Notes: generated from the sequence alone by a model not told the origin. DNA of 64,000 nucleotides from Bacteroides clarus YIT 12056 (GCF_900129655.1 NZ_FQWK01000003.1:124001-188000); one strand, 5' to 3'; positions 44,149-52,995 are shown, counted from the first letter of the stretch. Translations and numbers: made by a program.

Positions 44149-44517
44149 ATGGAATTTACAGGAAAAATTATCGCTATACTCCAGCCCAGAGGCGGAGTTT
44201 CCAAAACAGGTAACGAGTGGAAGGCACAAGAATACGTAATCGAAGACCACGGGCAATATCCCCGTAAGATGTGTTTCGACGTATTCGGAGCAGATAAAAT
44301 AGAACAGTTCAACATCCAGATGGGTGAAGAGCTGACGGTTTCTTTCGATGTCGATGCACGTCAGTGGCAAGACCGCTGGTTCAACAGTATCCGCGCATGG
44401 AAAGTAGAACGCGTCAGCGCAGCCGCACCTGCACCGGGCGCACCGGTTCCGCCGCCGGCTCCTTCCGCAGCACCGGAATTCTTGTCCGGAGACGCTAAAG
44501 ACGATTTACCTTTCTAA
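44149..44517 (+). CDS. DUF3127 domain protein
   Basis: A 122-residue Bacteroidetes protein. The first 85 residues (MEFTGKIIAILQPRGGVSKT, followed by GNEWKAQEYVIEDHGQYP) are DUF3127 with an OB-fold-like pattern; the last 30 are a Pro/Ala linker ending in an acidic DAKDDLPF tip. The tip closely resembles the C-terminal DDDIPF-type peptide of single-stranded-DNA-binding proteins, which binds repair partners. A single-stranded DNA-binding role is therefore an attractive inference, and its neighbour is dnaN, transcribed divergently. No function is established. Confidence 0.88.
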   Translation: MEFTGKIIAILQPRGGVSKTGNEWKAQEYVIEDHGQYPRKMCFDVFGADKIEQFNIQMGEELTVSFDVDARQWQDRWFNSIRAWKVERVSAAAPAPGAPVPPPAPSAAPEFLSGDAKDDLPF

Positions 44518-44655
44518 ATTGAGAATTGAGAATTAAAAATTGAGAAATAAGAAAGACCATGTATCTACCTGCGGGCATATACATGGTTTTTTTTTATCGG
44601 AAGAACCGACTATTCTCCCTATTTCTCAATTTTTAATTCTCAATTCTCAATTTCC
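44515..44655. repeat. Inverted pair of AATTGAGAATTGAG-type repeats
   Basis: The left arm follows the DUF3127 stop directly. The right arm (44622-44655) enters the end of the next gene, whose last codons (EIEEIEN and stop) are made of the repeat unit. An intrinsic terminator sits between the arms. Confidence 0.82.
44556..44595 (+). terminator. Terminator after DUF3127 gene
   Basis: ACCATGTAT / ATACATGGT stem with a loop of about 14 nt, followed by nine T. Confidence 0.85.
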
Positions 44656-46292
44656 TCAATTTCCCCTTTATACAGTAAGACGAGGTTCGGGTACACTATT
44701 CCGTCCGTACAAGTAAACTGTATGCCGATTACGAAGTGACGGAAGAACTTGGCCTGACGGAAGAAGAAGTTCGGTATCAGGCGCACATAAGTTTCCGGCT
44801 GGAGCATCATCTCTTCCATATCCACCATCATGGCAAAGTTATAATACGGGGAAAGACTGCCTACCCCTTCTTCATACACCGAAGTTCCGCCCAGCACATC
44901 CTTATTCTCGACGGCGTCTATATAGGCGGAAAGGCTCTGCGCATCGGGCGCCAGCAACAAGGCCCCCTTATAAAAACAGGCGTAGGTGTGAAGCGCGGAT
45001 TCCGTAATGCCGGTCAGTTGCGTCAGCATAGTATTCCGGGGCAACATGTACTGCCGGTATTTCCTCGCCTGCGGATATTGCCTGTAACCGGGAGAGGTCC
45101 GCGGCACTGCCGGGGCGTCCTCTTCTTTCGGAGTAACATATAGCAGATGTTGCAGATAACGTTCCGCCTGCGCTTCATCTTTCACGGCAACACTCATTAC
45201 GGCGCAAGGACGACGGTCGGTTGTGTCTTTGGATTGGAACAGGCAGGACATGATGCTCTCTCCCGCATGCTCTTTCATAAAATCCATCCACTCTTCATCC
45301 CGCTTCTTGATATAATCGGAATAAGTAGCTTTGGCATATTCCTGCCGCGAAGTAAAGCCGAACATGGCTTCCAAATCCGAAATAGCCCACTGGTCGTAGA
45401 AGAAAGTAGAGGCCGGAAGCCGCTCTCCCGAAAACCCCTTTATCGGCATCTGCCTGCGAAGCGCGTTGATAAACGTCCGGGTAGTATCCGAACCGTGACT
45501 GATACCGGAACAATACACGGCTTCCTCATTGAACTTCATATCAAACTCCGCCCAGCTTCCCAAGCGTGTCTGCGAACGGATGCCGTCCGTATCCTTTCCC
45601 ATGCCCACCTCTTTCATGCGCACGTACACCGTTGCCGCCACATTATTGCGTTTGCCGGCATACATGGTACGGAAAGAAGGCATATCCATCAGCGATTGCC
45701 TGGAACGGCGGGCATCGATGACCCGCTCTATCAAACGCTTCTGAAAGCTGACCGCCAGAAAATCCGGCGTGAAATAGACCGCAAGGAAACGTCCGTCCGC
45801 CATGGGATAGATACGTATTTCCTCGCCGTTATAATCGAAGTATTTAGAGGGGAAAGTACTGGAGCAGTACTTACGCACAAAAGATTCCACCAATTCGTAA
45901 TCTCCCGACCCCAGGCTGCAATACAACACCTGATTCAAAGGAGTATCCGGCTCGTGAAAACTGATAAGCATCTTGTTCATCTGCCTGCTCAACCCGTGCG
46001 GGGTGTCGCCTACCAGCGTATTGAGATACTTTTTCAAGTAGGCGAAAAGCTCCGAAACATATAGGAAGTGGTCATCCTTACTGCAATGCAACCCGTTGAT
46101 GTCTTCCATCAAGTCCGCCACGCGGTCTGTCTCAAGTACAGCCGTAGCATCTTGCGGAACCAAGGTAAAGAGATTAAAATCCTGCCGGTTTTCCACCGCG
46201 TTCATGCGCAGGAACGAGTATGCGCCGAAGCCCGTACATAGCAGCACTATGGACACAATAACGGCTATTCGTATAAGTACTCGAAGCTTCAT
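44640..46292 (-). CDS. DUF3352 domain membrane-anchored protein
   Basis: 550 residues with one N-terminal membrane helix (about 7-28) and a large extracytoplasmic part. The DUF3352-like region begins at FNLFTLVPQDATAVLETDRV. No catalytic motif or lipobox is seen. It probably acts in the envelope, role unknown. The C-terminal residues EIEEIEN are encoded by an AATTGAG-type intergenic repeat, so the natural end of the protein may have been altered by repeat insertion. It stands alone on the minus strand, convergent with the DUF3127 gene. Confidence 0.78.
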   Translation of the reverse strand: MKLRVLIRIAVIVSIVLLCTGFGAYSFLRMNAVENRQDFNLFTLVPQDATAVLETDRVADLMEDINGLHCSKDDHFLYVSELFAYLKKYLNTLVGDTPHGLSRQMNKMLISFHEPDTPLNQVLYCSLGSGDYELVESFVRKYCSSTFPSKYFDYNGEEIRIYPMADGRFLAVYFTPDFLAVSFQKRLIERVIDARRSRQSLMDMPSFRTMYAGKRNNVAATVYVRMKEVGMGKDTDGIRSQTRLGSWAEFDMKFNEEAVYCSGISHGSDTTRTFINALRRQMPIKGFSGERLPASTFFYDQWAISDLEAMFGFTSRQEYAKATYSDYIKKRDEEWMDFMKEHAGESIMSCLFQSKDTTDRRPCAVMSVAVKDEAQAERYLQHLLYVTPKEEDAPAVPRTSPGYRQYPQARKYRQYMLPRNTMLTQLTGITESALHTYACFYKGALLLAPDAQSLSAYIDAVENKDVLGGTSVYEEGVGSLSPYYNFAMMVDMEEMMLQPETYVRLIPNFFFRQAKFFRHFVIGIQFTCTDGIVYPNLVLLYKGEIEEIEN

Positions 46293-46364
46293 GGCATTTA
46301 TTCATCAACTGTTGGCAAAAATAAACATTTCTACTAATAAAACAAAACAAATGTTTTAAAAAGT

Positions 46365-47129
46365 TTAGAAATCTATTTCCATCCCGTCATAAGCAAAATG
46401 CACATGGGGCGGCAGTTGGCTGTCTATTTCGGCATGCAGTCCTGCATGATGGCTCATGTGGATGAAATAAGTTTCCTTCGCGCCAATACGTTCCGCAGCC
46501 GCCAACGCTTCCGATATGCTCTGATGCGTAGGATGCGGTTGCGGCCGCAAAGCGTTTATTACCAAAACGTCCAGCCCCTGCAATTGTTCATACGAGGCAT
46601 CCGGCATCGTAAGCATATCCGTTACATATCCCAGGCGTCCGCCGATACGGTAGCCCAGAATGGGTAAACGCCCGTGCATCACGGCCACCGGCAGTATTTC
46701 CGTTCCCCGTACAGAGAAAGGCTTGCCCGCTTCCACTTCCCGCAAATAGATGCGCGGCACGCCCGGATACTTCTTATCCACAAAGCAGTAAGGCATCCGC
46801 ACCCGCAGATGGGCGGCTGTGTAAGCATCCGAATAGATAGGTATCTCCGAAAAACGGCAGAAAGGGCGCAAATCGTCCAATCCGCCCACATGGTCGTAAT
46901 GCTCGTGGGTTATCAGTACGCCGTCTATCCGCTCGTAAACGGCAGCGCGCAACATCTGCGTCCTGAAGTCGGGGCCGCAGTCTATCAATATCGTCGCGTC
47001 GTCCGTATGCAGCAGAGCCGACGCGCGCAAGCGGTTATCCCGCAAATCGGCAGAGGTGCAGACAGGGCACGTGCAACCTATTTCCGGCACTCCGGTAGAT
47101 GTTCCGCTTCCTAATATGGTCAGTTTCAT
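46365..47129 (-). CDS. MBL-fold metallo-hydrolase (PhnP-like)
   Basis: A 254-residue metallo-beta-lactamase-fold hydrolase. The N terminus MKLTILGSGTSTGVPEIGCTC is followed by Cys pairs (CTCPVCTSAD) typical of PhnP-type phosphodiesterases, then THEHYDHVGGLDDLRPF as the HxHxDH metal motif and HMSHHAG near the C terminus. PhnP acts on cyclic ribose phosphate; the substrate here is open. The start at 47129 is used, because the upstream in-frame extension overlaps murB and does not look like protein. It follows murB by 26 bp. Confidence 0.9.
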   Translation of the reverse strand: MKLTILGSGTSTGVPEIGCTCPVCTSADLRDNRLRASALLHTDDATILIDCGPDFRTQMLRAAVYERIDGVLITHEHYDHVGGLDDLRPFCRFSEIPIYSDAYTAAHLRVRMPYCFVDKKYPGVPRIYLREVEAGKPFSVRGTEILPVAVMHGRLPILGYRIGGRLGYVTDMLTMPDASYEQLQGLDVLVINALRPQPHPTHQSISEALAAAERIGAKETYFIHMSHHAGLHAEIDSQLPPHVHFAYDGMEIDF

Positions 47130-47155
47130 AACAGTAATAAGTAAATGGCGGTTAA

Positions 47156-48148
47156 TCACTCTATAAAGTTTACTTCCGGATGAATCTCCACCCCGAACTT
47201 CTCCTTTACAGAAGCTCTGACGGCATCCGACAGGGCAACCACGTCTTTTCCGGTCGCACCGCCCAGATTCACAAGCACCAGAGCCTGCTTGTCGTGTACG
47301 GCGGCAGGTCCTAAAGCCTTGCCTTTCCAGCCGCACCGGTCTATCATCCACCCGGCGGGAATCTTCACCCGCTCGGCGTCCACCTCGTAATGGGGCATGG
47401 CGGGATATCTGTCCAGCAACGCTTCAAATTGCGCACGGGGCACGATGGGGTTCATAAAGAAACTTCCGGCATTGCCCAGCACTTTCGGGTCGGGCAGCTT
47501 GCTTTCGCGGATAGCTATAATCACACGGCGCAAAACAGCTAAATTCACCGACGGATACTTGGCAAGTTCCTGACGAATCGTACCGTAATCCAGCGTGTAA
47601 CGCTCCTTCTTGCTCAGTACGAAATTCACGTAAGTCACAAAGACCGACTTCATTTCAGGCTTTTTGAAAAGGCTTTTCCGGTAAGCGTACTCACATTCGT
47701 CTTTTTGGTAAACACGCTTCTCGCCGCGAATGTTTATCGTCTCCACAGACGCGATGATGTCTTTCACCTCTACGCCGTAAGCGCCGATATTCTGTACGGC
47801 GCCCGCACCCACCTCACCGGGTATCAGCGACAGGTTCTCCGCGCCATACCAGCCCCGCTCTACGCAGTAAGCCGCGAAATCGTCCCATATCACGCCCGCG
47901 CCCACACGCACCCGCACCCGCTCATCATCTTCCGCGGTCACTTCCACTCCGCCGATGCGCGAGTGCAGCACCATGCCGTCATAATCTTTCACAAACAACA
48001 GGTTACTGCCGCATCCTATATGCAAAAAAGGAGAAGTGACGCGCCCTTCGGCTATCCATTTCTCCAGTTCCTCTACCGAGTGATATTCCGCATACACGGC
48101 AGCTTTCACATCGAATCCGAATGTATTGGGTATTCTCATAAATCTCAA
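47156..48148 (-). CDS. murB: UDP-N-acetylmuramate dehydrogenase
   Basis: Reduces UDP-GlcNAc-enolpyruvate to UDP-MurNAc in peptidoglycan synthesis. The 330-residue FAD protein has the FAD segment [13 protein letters not shown], the core [20 protein letters not shown], and the active-site Ser in [13 protein letters not shown], with the C-terminal HPEVNFI containing the catalytic Glu. Length fits the type I enzyme. It overlaps the DUF4348 lipoprotein gene upstream by 4 bp, and the metallo-hydrolase follows. Confidence 0.96.
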   Translation of the reverse strand: MRFMRIPNTFGFDVKAAVYAEYHSVEELEKWIAEGRVTSPFLHIGCGSNLLFVKDYDGMVLHSRIGGVEVTAEDDERVRVRVGAGVIWDDFAAYCVERGWYGAENLSLIPGEVGAGAVQNIGAYGVEVKDIIASVETINIRGEKRVYQKDECEYAYRKSLFKKPEMKSVFVTYVNFVLSKKERYTLDYGTIRQELAKYPSVNLAVLRRVIIAIRESKLPDPKVLGNAGSFFMNPIVPRAQFEALLDRYPAMPHYEVDAERVKIPAGWMIDRCGWKGKALGPAAVHDKQALVLVNLGGATGKDVVALSDAVRASVKEKFGVEIHPEVNFIE

Positions 48149-48993
48149 ATGCTCGTATCTTCGTATTTATACATTTTCCACTCGCCGCCCCGTCTCCGGA
48201 AATAGAAAACGTTGGAATATCCGTTGCCGATGCCGTTCACTTTCAGAATTTTCGTATTCGAATTGTCCTCGTTCTTCTGTCCGTAGTTGATGTTGGACAA
48301 CTTGTCTACGGGCAGCGGCGGACGGAAAGCATACCACTGGTTCACATCGAGGGTGGTCTCCAATATGGCAAACTCATCGTCGGGGTCGATGGTGACAAAC
48401 TGCAACGGGTCGGCGATATGCTTACTCTGGTACAGGCTGTCCGTCACAAAACGGGTATAGAAATCCACAAAATTCTCACCTTCACCTTCCTCGATATGGC
48501 GCAGATTTATGGCTTCAAGCATCCACATGCCTTCCTTGCGCTCAAAGTAATATTTCTTCACCATGCGCGTTTTCAGGTAAATCCATTCCACCTGTACGGA
48601 TTTCAATGCGGTGTCACCCACCATATCCATGTCGCTCTCACGGTCGAAAAGCAACGTGTAATAGTTCTGCTTCGTAAACAGGTAGTCGTGCTTCCAGAAA
48701 CGCTCTTCTATTTTTGAAGGGGTATCCCGGTTGTAATAAGGCAAAGGAAACACCGTCCTCTCCCGCTGCAAAGCTTCGTCCGAGGCATAGTTGAAGATAA
48801 AATCATCAAACAGTTCGTCCGCTTCCAACGGCTTAGGTTCTTCCTTCACTTCCGCCTGTTGCAGCGTATCGGCCTTATGACCGGCCGAATCCACCATTTC
48901 GGTAATGGTAGCAAAGGGATCCATTTGCGTCTTCCTGTTCCCGCATGAGAACAGAAAGACGAGTATAAAAAATCCCGTTAGTAATCGTTTCAT
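48145..48993 (-). CDS. DUF4348 lipoprotein
   Basis: 282 residues. The N terminus [19 protein letters not shown] is a lipoprotein signal with the lipobox LFSC. The mature part ([40 protein letters not shown]) matches DUF4348, a Bacteroidales-only family of unknown function with an NTF2-like look. The stop overlaps the murB start by 4 bp, so it is translationally coupled to murB and may act near the cell wall. Confidence 0.85.
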   Translation of the reverse strand: MKRLLTGFFILVFLFSCGNRKTQMDPFATITEMVDSAGHKADTLQQAEVKEEPKPLEADELFDDFIFNYASDEALQRERTVFPLPYYNRDTPSKIEERFWKHDYLFTKQNYYTLLFDRESDMDMVGDTALKSVQVEWIYLKTRMVKKYYFERKEGMWMLEAINLRHIEEGEGENFVDFYTRFVTDSLYQSKHIADPLQFVTIDPDDEFAILETTLDVNQWYAFRPPLPVDKLSNINYGQKNEDNSNTKILKVNGIGNGYSNVFYFRRRGGEWKMYKYEDTSI

Positions 48994-49013
48994 TCTTTAC
49001 TGACCCTCTACGG

Positions 49014-49970
49014 TCATTTATTTAATTTCGCTCTTAATTTTTCAAGCATATCCACAGTCATGGACTCCAGGTCGAATTGCGGCATCCAGTCCCATTCCTC
49101 GCGGGCGCAGGAGTCGTCCAGAGAGTCGGGCCAACTGTCGGCGATGGCCTGCTTCAAAGGGTCTACCTCGTAGGTCATTTCAAAGTCGGGCACATGCTCC
49201 TTGATAGCGGCGTAAATCATTTCCGGGTCGAAGCTCATGGAAGCGATGTTGAACGCATTCCGGTGTTTCAGGCGCGCCGGAGCGGCTTCCATCAGCGAGA
49301 TAGCCGCATTGATGGCATCGGGCATATACATCATGTCCATAAATGTACCCGCCTTTACGGGACATACGAACTTCTCGCCTTTCACAGCCGAGTAGAAGAT
49401 GTCTACCGCATAGTCCGTCGTACCGCCACCCGGGGGCGTCACGTTGGAGATGATGCCGGGGAAGCGTACCGCACGGGTATCCACCCCGTATTTCGTATAA
49501 TAATAATCGCTTAACAATTCTGTCGTCACTTTTGTTACGCCGTACATGGTGCGCGGGCGCTGAATAGTGTCTTGCGGCGTCTTTACGTGGGGAGTGTTTT
49601 CTCCGAACGAACCGATGGAACTCGGCGTAAATACGGCGCAACCATACTCACGCGCCACTTCCAGCACGTTCCACAACCCGTCTATACCTATTTTCCATGC
49701 CATGGCCGGACGGCTTTCGGCAACTACCGACAGCAAGGCTGCCAGATTATAAATTGTATCGATCTTGAATTGTCGCGCCACAACTTCAATGGACTGGCGG
49801 TCTGTCACATCGGCTATGGCCGAGGGACCCGAGGCTTTTAATTCACCCTGCGGCATAGCGCTCGGAATATATCCGGCTACAACATGGTCATCACCATAGC
49901 GCTTGCGCAACTCTAATGTCAACTCCGAGCCAATCTGTCCTGTGGCTCCGATTACCAAAATATTTTTCAT
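49014..49970 (-). CDS. NAD-dependent L-threonine 3-dehydrogenase (SDR epimerase type)
   Basis: A 318-residue extended SDR. GATGQIGSELTLEL binds NAD, and YGVTKVTTE carries the Tyr and Lys of the active site, preceded by a Ser/Thr-rich FTPSSIGSFG. This branch of the epimerase family oxidises L-threonine to 2-amino-3-ketobutyrate. It is transcribed divergently from kbl, the enzyme for the next step, across a 155-bp spacer with a minus-strand -7 element TATATTTG at 50009-50016. Confidence 0.92.
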   Translation of the reverse strand: MKNILVIGATGQIGSELTLELRKRYGDDHVVAGYIPSAMPQGELKASGPSAIADVTDRQSIEVVARQFKIDTIYNLAALLSVVAESRPAMAWKIGIDGLWNVLEVAREYGCAVFTPSSIGSFGENTPHVKTPQDTIQRPRTMYGVTKVTTELLSDYYYTKYGVDTRAVRFPGIISNVTPPGGGTTDYAVDIFYSAVKGEKFVCPVKAGTFMDMMYMPDAINAAISLMEAAPARLKHRNAFNIASMSFDPEMIYAAIKEHVPDFEMTYEVDPLKQAIADSWPDSLDDSCAREEWDWMPQFDLESMTVDMLEKLRAKLNK

Positions 49971-50125
49971 ACAACTTATTTATAAGGTATTCTTTCATTA
50001 CCGAGGCGCAAATATACGCACTTTTTTTTCATTTTTCTATCAAAAAGATATTGTTTATTCCAATAAAAATGATGTCCTTTGTAGAGCTTCAAATAACGAT
50101 GTATCACTTATTAAAATAGAACGCT

Positions 50126-51313
50126 ATGTATGGTAAAATGAAAGACCATCTCAGCAAAACTCTTGCTGAAATAAAAGAAGCCGGACTCTACAAAGAGGAA
50201 CGCCTGATTGAGAGTGCGCAACAAGCCGCTATCACCGTGAAAGGCAAGGAAGTACTGAACTTCTGCGCCAACAATTACCTGGGATTATCCAATCATCCCC
50301 GCCTGATAGCCGCCGCCCGAAACATAATGGAACGCCGCGGTTACGGCATGTCGTCCGTACGTTTCATCTGCGGAACGCAGGACATTCACAAAGAACTGGA
50401 AGCCGCCATTTCCGATTACTTCAAGACGGAAGACACCATTCTGTACGCCGCCTGCTTTGACGCCAACGGCGGTGTGTTCGAGCCTCTCTTCACCGAAGAG
50501 GACGCCATCATCTCCGACTCCTTGAACCACGCTTCCATTATCGACGGCGTGCGCCTGTGCAAAGCCAAGCGTTACCGCTATGCCAATGCCGACATGGCGG
50601 AGCTTGAAAAATGCCTGCAAGAGGCTCAGGCGCAACGTTTCCGCATCATCGTGACGGACGGTGTGTTCTCCATGGACGGCAACGTGGCTCCCATGGACAA
50701 GATATGCGACCTTGCCGAAAAATACGACGCGCTGGTAATGGTGGACGAATCTCACTCCGCCGGCGTGGTAGGCGCTACGGGTCATGGCGTGAGCGAGCTG
50801 TATGGCACGTACGGGCGTGTGGACATCTACACCGGTACGTTAGGCAAAGCCTTCGGCGGCGCTTTGGGTGGTTTCACCACAGGCCGCAAAGAGATTATCG
50901 ACTTATTGCGTCAGCGCAGCCGCCCGTACCTGTTCTCCAACTCCCTGGCTCCGGGCATCATCGGCGCGAGCCTCGAAGTGTTCAAGATGCTGAAAGAGAG
51001 CAACGCCCTGCACGACAAGTTGGTAGAGAACGTAAATTACTTCCGCGACAAGATGACTGCCGCCGGTTTCGACATCAAGCCTACCCAAAGCGCCATTTGC
51101 GCCGTAATGCTGTATGACGCCAAACTGTCTCAGATTTATGCGGCACGCATGCAGGAAGAAGGTATCTATGTAACCGGTTTCTACTATCCCGTTGTACCGA
51201 AAGACCAGGCACGCATCCGCGTACAAATCTCCGCCGGACACAATAAGGAGCATCTGGATAAATGCATCGAAGCGTTTATAAAGGTAGGAAAGGAATTGGG
51301 AGTACTGAAATAA
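50126..51313 (+). CDS. kbl: Glycine C-acetyltransferase (2-amino-3-ketobutyrate CoA ligase)
   Basis: A 395-residue PLP enzyme of the alpha-oxoamine synthase family. It cleaves 2-amino-3-ketobutyrate with CoA to glycine and acetyl-CoA. Conserved parts are NFCANNYLGLSNHP, GMSSVRFICGT, VDESHSAGVVG and the PLP lysine in YTGTLGKAFGG. With the divergent dehydrogenase it completes threonine breakdown to glycine. A second ATG four codons in (50138) could also serve. It is closed by the bidirectional terminator at 51317-51372. Confidence 0.96.
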   Translation: MYGKMKDHLSKTLAEIKEAGLYKEERLIESAQQAAITVKGKEVLNFCANNYLGLSNHPRLIAAARNIMERRGYGMSSVRFICGTQDIHKELEAAISDYFKTEDTILYAACFDANGGVFEPLFTEEDAIISDSLNHASIIDGVRLCKAKRYRYANADMAELEKCLQEAQAQRFRIIVTDGVFSMDGNVAPMDKICDLAEKYDALVMVDESHSAGVVGATGHGVSELYGTYGRVDIYTGTLGKAFGGALGGFTTGRKEIIDLLRQRSRPYLFSNSLAPGIIGASLEVFKMLKESNALHDKLVENVNYFRDKMTAAGFDIKPTQSAICAVMLYDAKLSQIYAARMQEEGIYVTGFYYPVVPKDQARIRVQISAGHNKEHLDKCIEAFIKVGKELGVLK

Positions 51314-51316
51314 TAT

Positions 51317-51372
51317 AAAAAAAGCGATAGAGTGGTAAAATGGTAAAAAGCAGATTACTCTATCGCTTTTTT
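51317..51372. terminator. Bidirectional terminator between kbl and DUF3791 gene
   Basis: A stem AAAAAGCGATAGAGT / ACTCTATCGCTTTTT with T-runs on both sides. The right arm includes the last codons and stop of the DUF3791 gene. Confidence 0.9.
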
Positions 51373-51588
51373 ATTATATTCAAGTACTAATTCTTCTGCC
51401 AGATATTCATCACTCAGACAGTGCATATCAGCCACTCCGTCATTTATCAAACCATAGGTTTCCGAATCATAAAAAAAGCCCAAGGCATCCTCATAAGACA
51501 AATGCACCCGTTCTGCAAACAACCTGACAATGCGGGCGTATTTCATTTGTAGAATAGTTTTATTTGCTATCATTTTTGCTTGCTTCAA
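51355..51588 (-). CDS. DUF3791 protein (downstream copy)
   Basis: A 77-residue acidic protein; the part QMKYARIVRLFAERVHLSYE through YLAEELVLEYNKK matches DUF3791. It is the third gene of a tight three-gene operon and overlaps the end of the DUF3990 gene by up to 29 bp, so translation is coupled. A start five codons later (51573) is also possible. It differs clearly from the DUF3791 protein upstream, so the pair is not a recent duplication. DUF3791 proteins commonly accompany DUF3990 proteins; a partner or antitoxin role is inferred only. Confidence 0.8.
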   Translation of the reverse strand: MKQAKMIANKTILQMKYARIVRLFAERVHLSYEDALGFFYDSETYGLINDGVADMHCLSDEYLAEELVLEYNKKAIE

Positions 51589-52060
51589 TTGTTATTTCAG
51601 TAGCTTTCTTAAATTTCAGATGATGTAGAATTACATTCTGATTCAGTATACAGATTTGATGATTGGGATATTCAAAAGCCAGTCTTCCTAAAGCATCTTC
51701 TTTACTCATCTCACCGGCAAAATACAAATCAATCGTGTTGAAAACTTTATCATCCGCTATACCGCCGGATACAATGTCATATATCACCCCACCGTTACCT
51801 TTACGACATGCACCTACATACTCCAACCAGGCTTCGTCATATCTGTCGAATGTCATAACATTGTATTCAGACAAATCTTCATCTAATACATACTCATTAA
51901 TATAAGCTTTTTGCCCTCTGCGGAGAAAACGCATCGCATATTTTTCAGCCTGCTCACGTATTGCAGTAAGATAGAAGCCCTTCCCAAAATCCAGAAAGTC
52001 ACGCGAACGGCTCACATCCGGTCTCTCTATAATATACGGCGAAGCATGATACAATATCAT
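51560..52060 (-). CDS. DUF3990 protein, ADP-ribosyltransferase-like fold
   Basis: A 166-residue protein beginning MILYHASPYIIERPD. DUF3990 is grouped with the ADP-ribosyltransferase superfamily. Residues fitting an H-Y-(E/Q) type active site can be seen: His in LYHAS, Tyr in DFGKGFYLT, and a late Gln in PNHQICIL; the last is my inference. The gene starts on the stop of the upstream DUF3791 gene (ATGA overlap) and runs into the downstream one. This arrangement resembles toxin-antitoxin operons, with this protein as the candidate effector. No signal peptide; it would act in the cytoplasm. Confidence 0.82.
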   Translation of the reverse strand: MILYHASPYIIERPDVSRSRDFLDFGKGFYLTAIREQAEKYAMRFLRRGQKAYINEYVLDEDLSEYNVMTFDRYDEAWLEYVGACRKGNGGVIYDIVSGGIADDKVFNTIDLYFAGEMSKEDALGRLAFEYPNHQICILNQNVILHHLKFKKATEITIEASKNDSK

Positions 52061-52272
52061 TGCAAAACTCCTTTCTCTTTCATATACGATACAATGTCTT
52101 CCACCAGATAATCTTTACCGAATGTATGCAGCACGTCATACCCCGGCACAATATACTCCATTAAAATACCGGAGTCTCTCAACAGCCGATACACGTTTCC
52201 TGCGCTCATTTTCAATGCATCCGCTACATTGCCCACGCAAAACATCGTGAAATTTAATTGTTCAAAGTTCAT
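52057..52272 (-). CDS. DUF3791 protein (upstream copy)
   Basis: A 71-residue protein beginning MNFEQLNFTMFCVGNVADAL and ending YLVEDIVSYMKEKGVLQ, a DUF3791 protein with a helix-turn-helix-like middle (DALKMSAGNVYRLLRDSGIL). The start at 52272 is preferred because the -7 promoter element lies at 52317-52324, within the region of a longer frame that would begin at 52329. First gene of the three-gene operon. A palindrome spans its promoter, and this small HTH-like protein is the obvious candidate for autoregulation. Confidence 0.8.
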   Translation of the reverse strand: MNFEQLNFTMFCVGNVADALKMSAGNVYRLLRDSGILMEYIVPGYDVLHTFGKDYLVEDIVSYMKEKGVLQ

Positions 52273-52316
52273 ATTCTTTAATACTGCAAAGCAGAGTATC
52301 TGATTATCTCTAAAAA

Positions 52317-52355
52317 CAAAGATACGCAAAAAACTCTATATTTTCTGCGTATCTT
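52317..52355 (-). promoter_or_regulatory. Promoter and operator-like palindrome of the DUF3791-DUF3990 operon
   Basis: The -7 element TATCTTTG (52317-52324, minus strand) is overlapped by one arm of a perfect 10-bp inverted repeat, AAGATACGCA at 52319-52328 and TGCGTATCTT at 52346-52355, 17 bp apart. A protein bound to it would cover the core promoter. Confidence 0.65.
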
Positions 52356-52356
52356 C

Positions 52357-52377
52357 CAAAAAAATCCCATTAGGGAT
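52357..52377 (-). terminator. Short terminator of ftnA
   Basis: Minus-strand ATCCC-TAAT-GGGAT followed by seven T, 12 bp after the ferritin stop codon. Confidence 0.65.
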
Positions 52378-52388
52378 AATCAGTATAC

Positions 52389-52871
52389 TTATCTTCTTTC
52401 GCCCAGCTTCGCATCGACAAAGAACACTCCGGCAGCACCGGCTTTCTTTACCATATCTACGATACCTGCGGCAGTAGCTTCTTCTTCCACCTGTTCGCGA
52501 ACGAATCCCCACAAGAAGTCTTGAGAAGCTTTATCTTTTTCAGCGGCAGCTACGTCAACGAGGGCGTCAATCATCTTTGATACGCGGCATTCGTGTTCGT
52601 AAACCTGTTCGAATACTTCCAGCGGAGTACCGAAATCGTTGGGAACAACGTCAATCTTATCTAATTTAGCCTTACCGCCGCGCTTGATGATGTACGATGC
52701 CAGTTCGCAAGCATGTTCGTGCTCTTCGTGCGCCTGCTTTTTCAACCAGGAAGCCATACCGCAATAACCTTCCTTATCCATATAGAAAGACATTGCCAAA
52801 TAAAGGTTGGATGACCACATCTCAGCCGTAATCTGCTCGTTAATTGCATTCTGTAATTTTTCTGTTATCAT
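52389..52871 (-). CDS. ftnA: Ferritin
   Basis: A 160-residue non-haem bacterial ferritin that stores iron in a 24-subunit shell. The ferroxidase ligands are in AEMWSSNLYLAM, AHEEHEHACELASYI and EVYEHECRVSKMI-like positions (EVFEQVYEHECRVSKMIDAL), with QVEEEATA in the last long helix. Single gene with a -7 element TACATTTG at 52904-52911 on the minus strand. No Fur-like site was recognised. Confidence 0.95.
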   Translation of the reverse strand: MITEKLQNAINEQITAEMWSSNLYLAMSFYMDKEGYCGMASWLKKQAHEEHEHACELASYIIKRGGKAKLDKIDVVPNDFGTPLEVFEQVYEHECRVSKMIDALVDVAAAEKDKASQDFLWGFVREQVEEEATAAGIVDMVKKAGAAGVFFVDAKLGERR

Positions 52872-52995
52872 AATTGTATTTATTAAGTAAATTGAAATGA
52901 TTACAAATGTAACAAGAACACACGAATATTGTTCACCCCAATAACATTATTTAGTAAAAAAAGCGTAACATAACTTTTCAAATACAACAATCGGA

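Noticed and set aside
45147-46064. 305-codon plus-strand frame
   Set aside because: Antisense to the DUF3352 gene; no family resemblance and no promoter.
47130-47351. N-terminal extension of the metallo-hydrolase
   Set aside because: The added residues are Arg/Cys/Gly-rich, overlap murB in another frame, and the canonical MKLTILGSGTS start lies at 47129.
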